Below are positions 62,669 to 64,000 of a stretch of DNA of 64,000 bases, piece after piece (positions within the stretch are counted from its first letter, which is position 1; each line of letters begins with the position of its first letter). The notes below the pieces were generated by a model. That model saw only the letters and a list, made by a program, of their open reading frames with translations. It was not told the origin of the DNA and made no database searches. Source of the DNA: Winogradskyella marina (lineage in GTDB: Bacteria; Bacteroidota; Bacteroidia; Flavobacteriales; Flavobacteriaceae). The DNA lies in the NCBI RefSeq assembly GCF_015645385.1, contig NZ_JADOET010000006.1:167336-231335 (forward strand), written 5' to 3'. The translations under genes were made by a program, and so were the position numbers.

Positions 62669-62983
62669 CTACAATACAGCAATATACAAAATTTATCAAT
62701 ACAGGTTATAGCGTGGTTATACCATACTTATAAGTAGCTTAAAACAAGTTTATAGCATTATAAACCAAAGTAAGTAAGCAGTATCACTAATAATAAGGTT
62801 GGTGACGCTAGCTTAGAAGCATAAGAATGGTATAATCAAAGGGGTCGTTCTTGCCTACTTACAAAACCCCTAAGCAGGTGTCTTTTCTGACTTCTATTTA
62901 CTAAATTAGTGCTCTAAACATGAAATAAAACATACGTTAACCTCAAATAATAAAACGGCCATACGTCTCCAACCCGAAACCAC
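62669..62983. repeat. Intergenic region with a degenerate A-type site
   Basis: 62826-62935 still shows GGTATAATCA, CGTTCTTGCCTACTTAC, ATTTACTAAATTAGTGCT of the A family, but the outer arms no longer pair well. The rest is AT-rich with no ORF. It marks the right edge of the repeat region. Confidence 0.5.
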
Positions 62984-64000
62984 ATGACACGCGCACCACA
63001 CCATTATGCCATTGAAGAAACGTCGCATTCACCGCAACGACATTGGTTAACACCCTTACTAAGTGGTGCCTATAAATTACCGGGATTAGAAGGCAAAACA
63101 GGAGTCTTATTTTCAAATTCCGTTTTAAATCAATACATTAAAGAGGAAGACAAACACGATAATTTTGAGCTCACCGCAGGACGCAACAGAAGTCTTAGAA
63201 CCTTATCCACGGGTGAGCAAAAAAAAGCATTGTTGGCGTATCTACTACAACAAAAGCCTGATTTCATCGTCTTAAATAATCCGTATGAAACCTTAGACAA
63301 AGCGGCTGTTTCTGCACTAAAAAAGCAGTTATTAGAGTTGTCTAATGCCATGCCTATTGTATTTATATTCAACAGACAAGATGATCTCTTACCCATAATG
63401 ACGCATGTAATTACATTTAAAAACGCTGAACTTAAAACTGTAGTCCCTCTTGAAGCTTATCAATTTAAGAAAACGGAGTTTGTTTTTGATAAGGTCATTC
63501 CATCACCAATAACAACGTATACCAACATTCCAGACGTGCTCGTAGAGCTTAAGAATGTTAATGTGACTTATGAAGAGCGATGTATTCTTAAAGACATTAA
63601 CTGGACCATTAAAAAGAATGAATTTTGGCATTTAATGGGACCAAATGGCTCAGGAAAAACCACCTTACTCGCTATGATTTATGGCAACAATACCAAAGGC
63701 TATGGTCAAGAGGTGTATCTCTTTGGACAGAAAAAAGGCTCTGGTGAAAGTGTTTGGGATATCAAACAAAAGATCGGCTATATCAGTCCAGCGATGTTAG
63801 AATTATTTAAACGCGGCCATACCGTAGAGCACATGATTATTTCGGGCTTTTATGATAGTATTGGCTTATACCAAACACCATCAACCTTACAAATACAAGC
63901 AGCTGCGCAGTGGCTAGACGTCTTAAATTTAAGTCAAGAAAAAAACACCTCGTTTCTTAAAGTATCACCAGCAACCCAACGTTTAATATTAATTGCAAGA
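62984..64000 (+). CDS. ModF-like ABC protein with two ATP-binding domains (3' truncated by window)
   Basis: The frame from ATG 62984 stays open to the window end (339 codons); a stop at 62951 excludes an earlier start. Domain 1 lacks a Walker A but has the signature LSTGEQKKALLAYLL and Walker B DFIVLNNPYETLD, so it is a degenerate nucleotide-binding domain. Domain 2 has the Walker A GPNGSGKTTLL and is cut off before its signature. The layout matches ModF/PhrA-type soluble ABC proteins. Flavobacteria encode many close homologues, so the role may not be molybdate transport. Confidence 0.85.
   Translation, partial: MTRAPHHYAIEETSHSPQRHWLTPLLSGAYKLPGLEGKTGVLFSNSVLNQYIKEEDKHDNFELTAGRNRSLRTLSTGEQKKALLAYLLQQKPDFIVLNNPYETLDKAAVSALKKQLLELSNAMPIVFIFNRQDDLLPIMTHVITFKNAELKTVVPLEAYQFKKTEFVFDKVIPSPITTYTNIPDVLVELKNVNVTYEERCILKDINWTIKKNEFWHLMGPNGSGKTTLLAMIYGNNTKGYGQEVYLFGQKKGSGESVWDIKQKIGYISPAMLELFKRGHTVEHMIISGFYDSIGLYQTPSTLQIQAAAQWLDVLNLSQEKNTSFLKVSPATQRLILIAR

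Overview
The window is a 64 kb piece of an AT-rich chromosome from a member of the Bacteroidota, most likely the family Flavobacteriaceae. The evidence is the gene content (leucine dehydrogenase, PUR-domain DUF3276, DUF1573 lipoprotein, long NusB, HmuY and SusC/FecA-style receptors, many SCSxDDD lipoproteins) and recurring TAnnTTTG -7 promoter elements typical of this phylum. No tRNA or rRNA gene, CRISPR array or recognisable recombinase was seen.

Region 1 (1-13.5 kb) is mostly core metabolism: the 3' end of a ClpC-type chaperone, a small cytosolic protein, a lipoprotein, histidine ammonia-lyase, a TlpA-like thioredoxin lipoprotein, the bifunctional NAD(P)HX repair enzyme, the threonine operon thrA-thrB-thrC preceded by a short leader ORF, a GIY-YIG protein and guaB.

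Region 2 (13.5-28.5 kb) holds two iron-acquisition loci. The first, on the minus strand, is DUF4856 lipoprotein, imelysin lipoprotein, HTTM membrane protein, FecA-like TonB receptor. The second is a divergent locus: a heme-type TonB receptor and HmuY lipoprotein to the right, and DUF6607, ankyrin protein, DUF2271 and a PepSY/flavodoxin reductase to the left. A nearly identical 23-bp dyad lies upstream of both loci and probably binds one shared iron-responsive repressor.

Region 3 (28.5-44.4 kb) is core again: HMG-CoA lyase, M50-like protease, LysE exporter, pyrD, UspA, pepT, DUF2200, yajC, DUF1573, nusB, leucine dehydrogenase, an MsbA-like ABC exporter, a PUR-domain protein, an M14 peptidase, CsaA and a peroxiredoxin-like protein. 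A cluster of short palindromes of REP type sits near 31.1 kb.

Region 4 (about 44.5-62.9 kb) is accessory and the most interesting part. Small unrelated genes or gene pairs alternate with long non-coding repeats. At least six of these units begin with GTT/GCT plus a unit-specific tail and end with the reverse complement of that tail, directly followed by a repeat with nested inverted arms. This is the layout of integron gene cassettes with attC sites, without an integrase in view. A second repeat family of about 230-340 bp (six copies, all in one orientation) carries a GAAA-loop hairpin, a slot of variable GG-N5 heptamer repeats, a 22-bp palindrome and ends just before the cassette start. Cargo includes a zincin lipoprotein with a translationally coupled partner, a LysE/LysR pair, a PD-(D/E)XK-like nuclease, a SLATT-like membrane effector and a membrane-anchored WHH nuclease toxin candidate. 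These suggest defence, competition and stress functions.

The last kilobase starts a ModF-like double ATP-binding protein that runs off the window.
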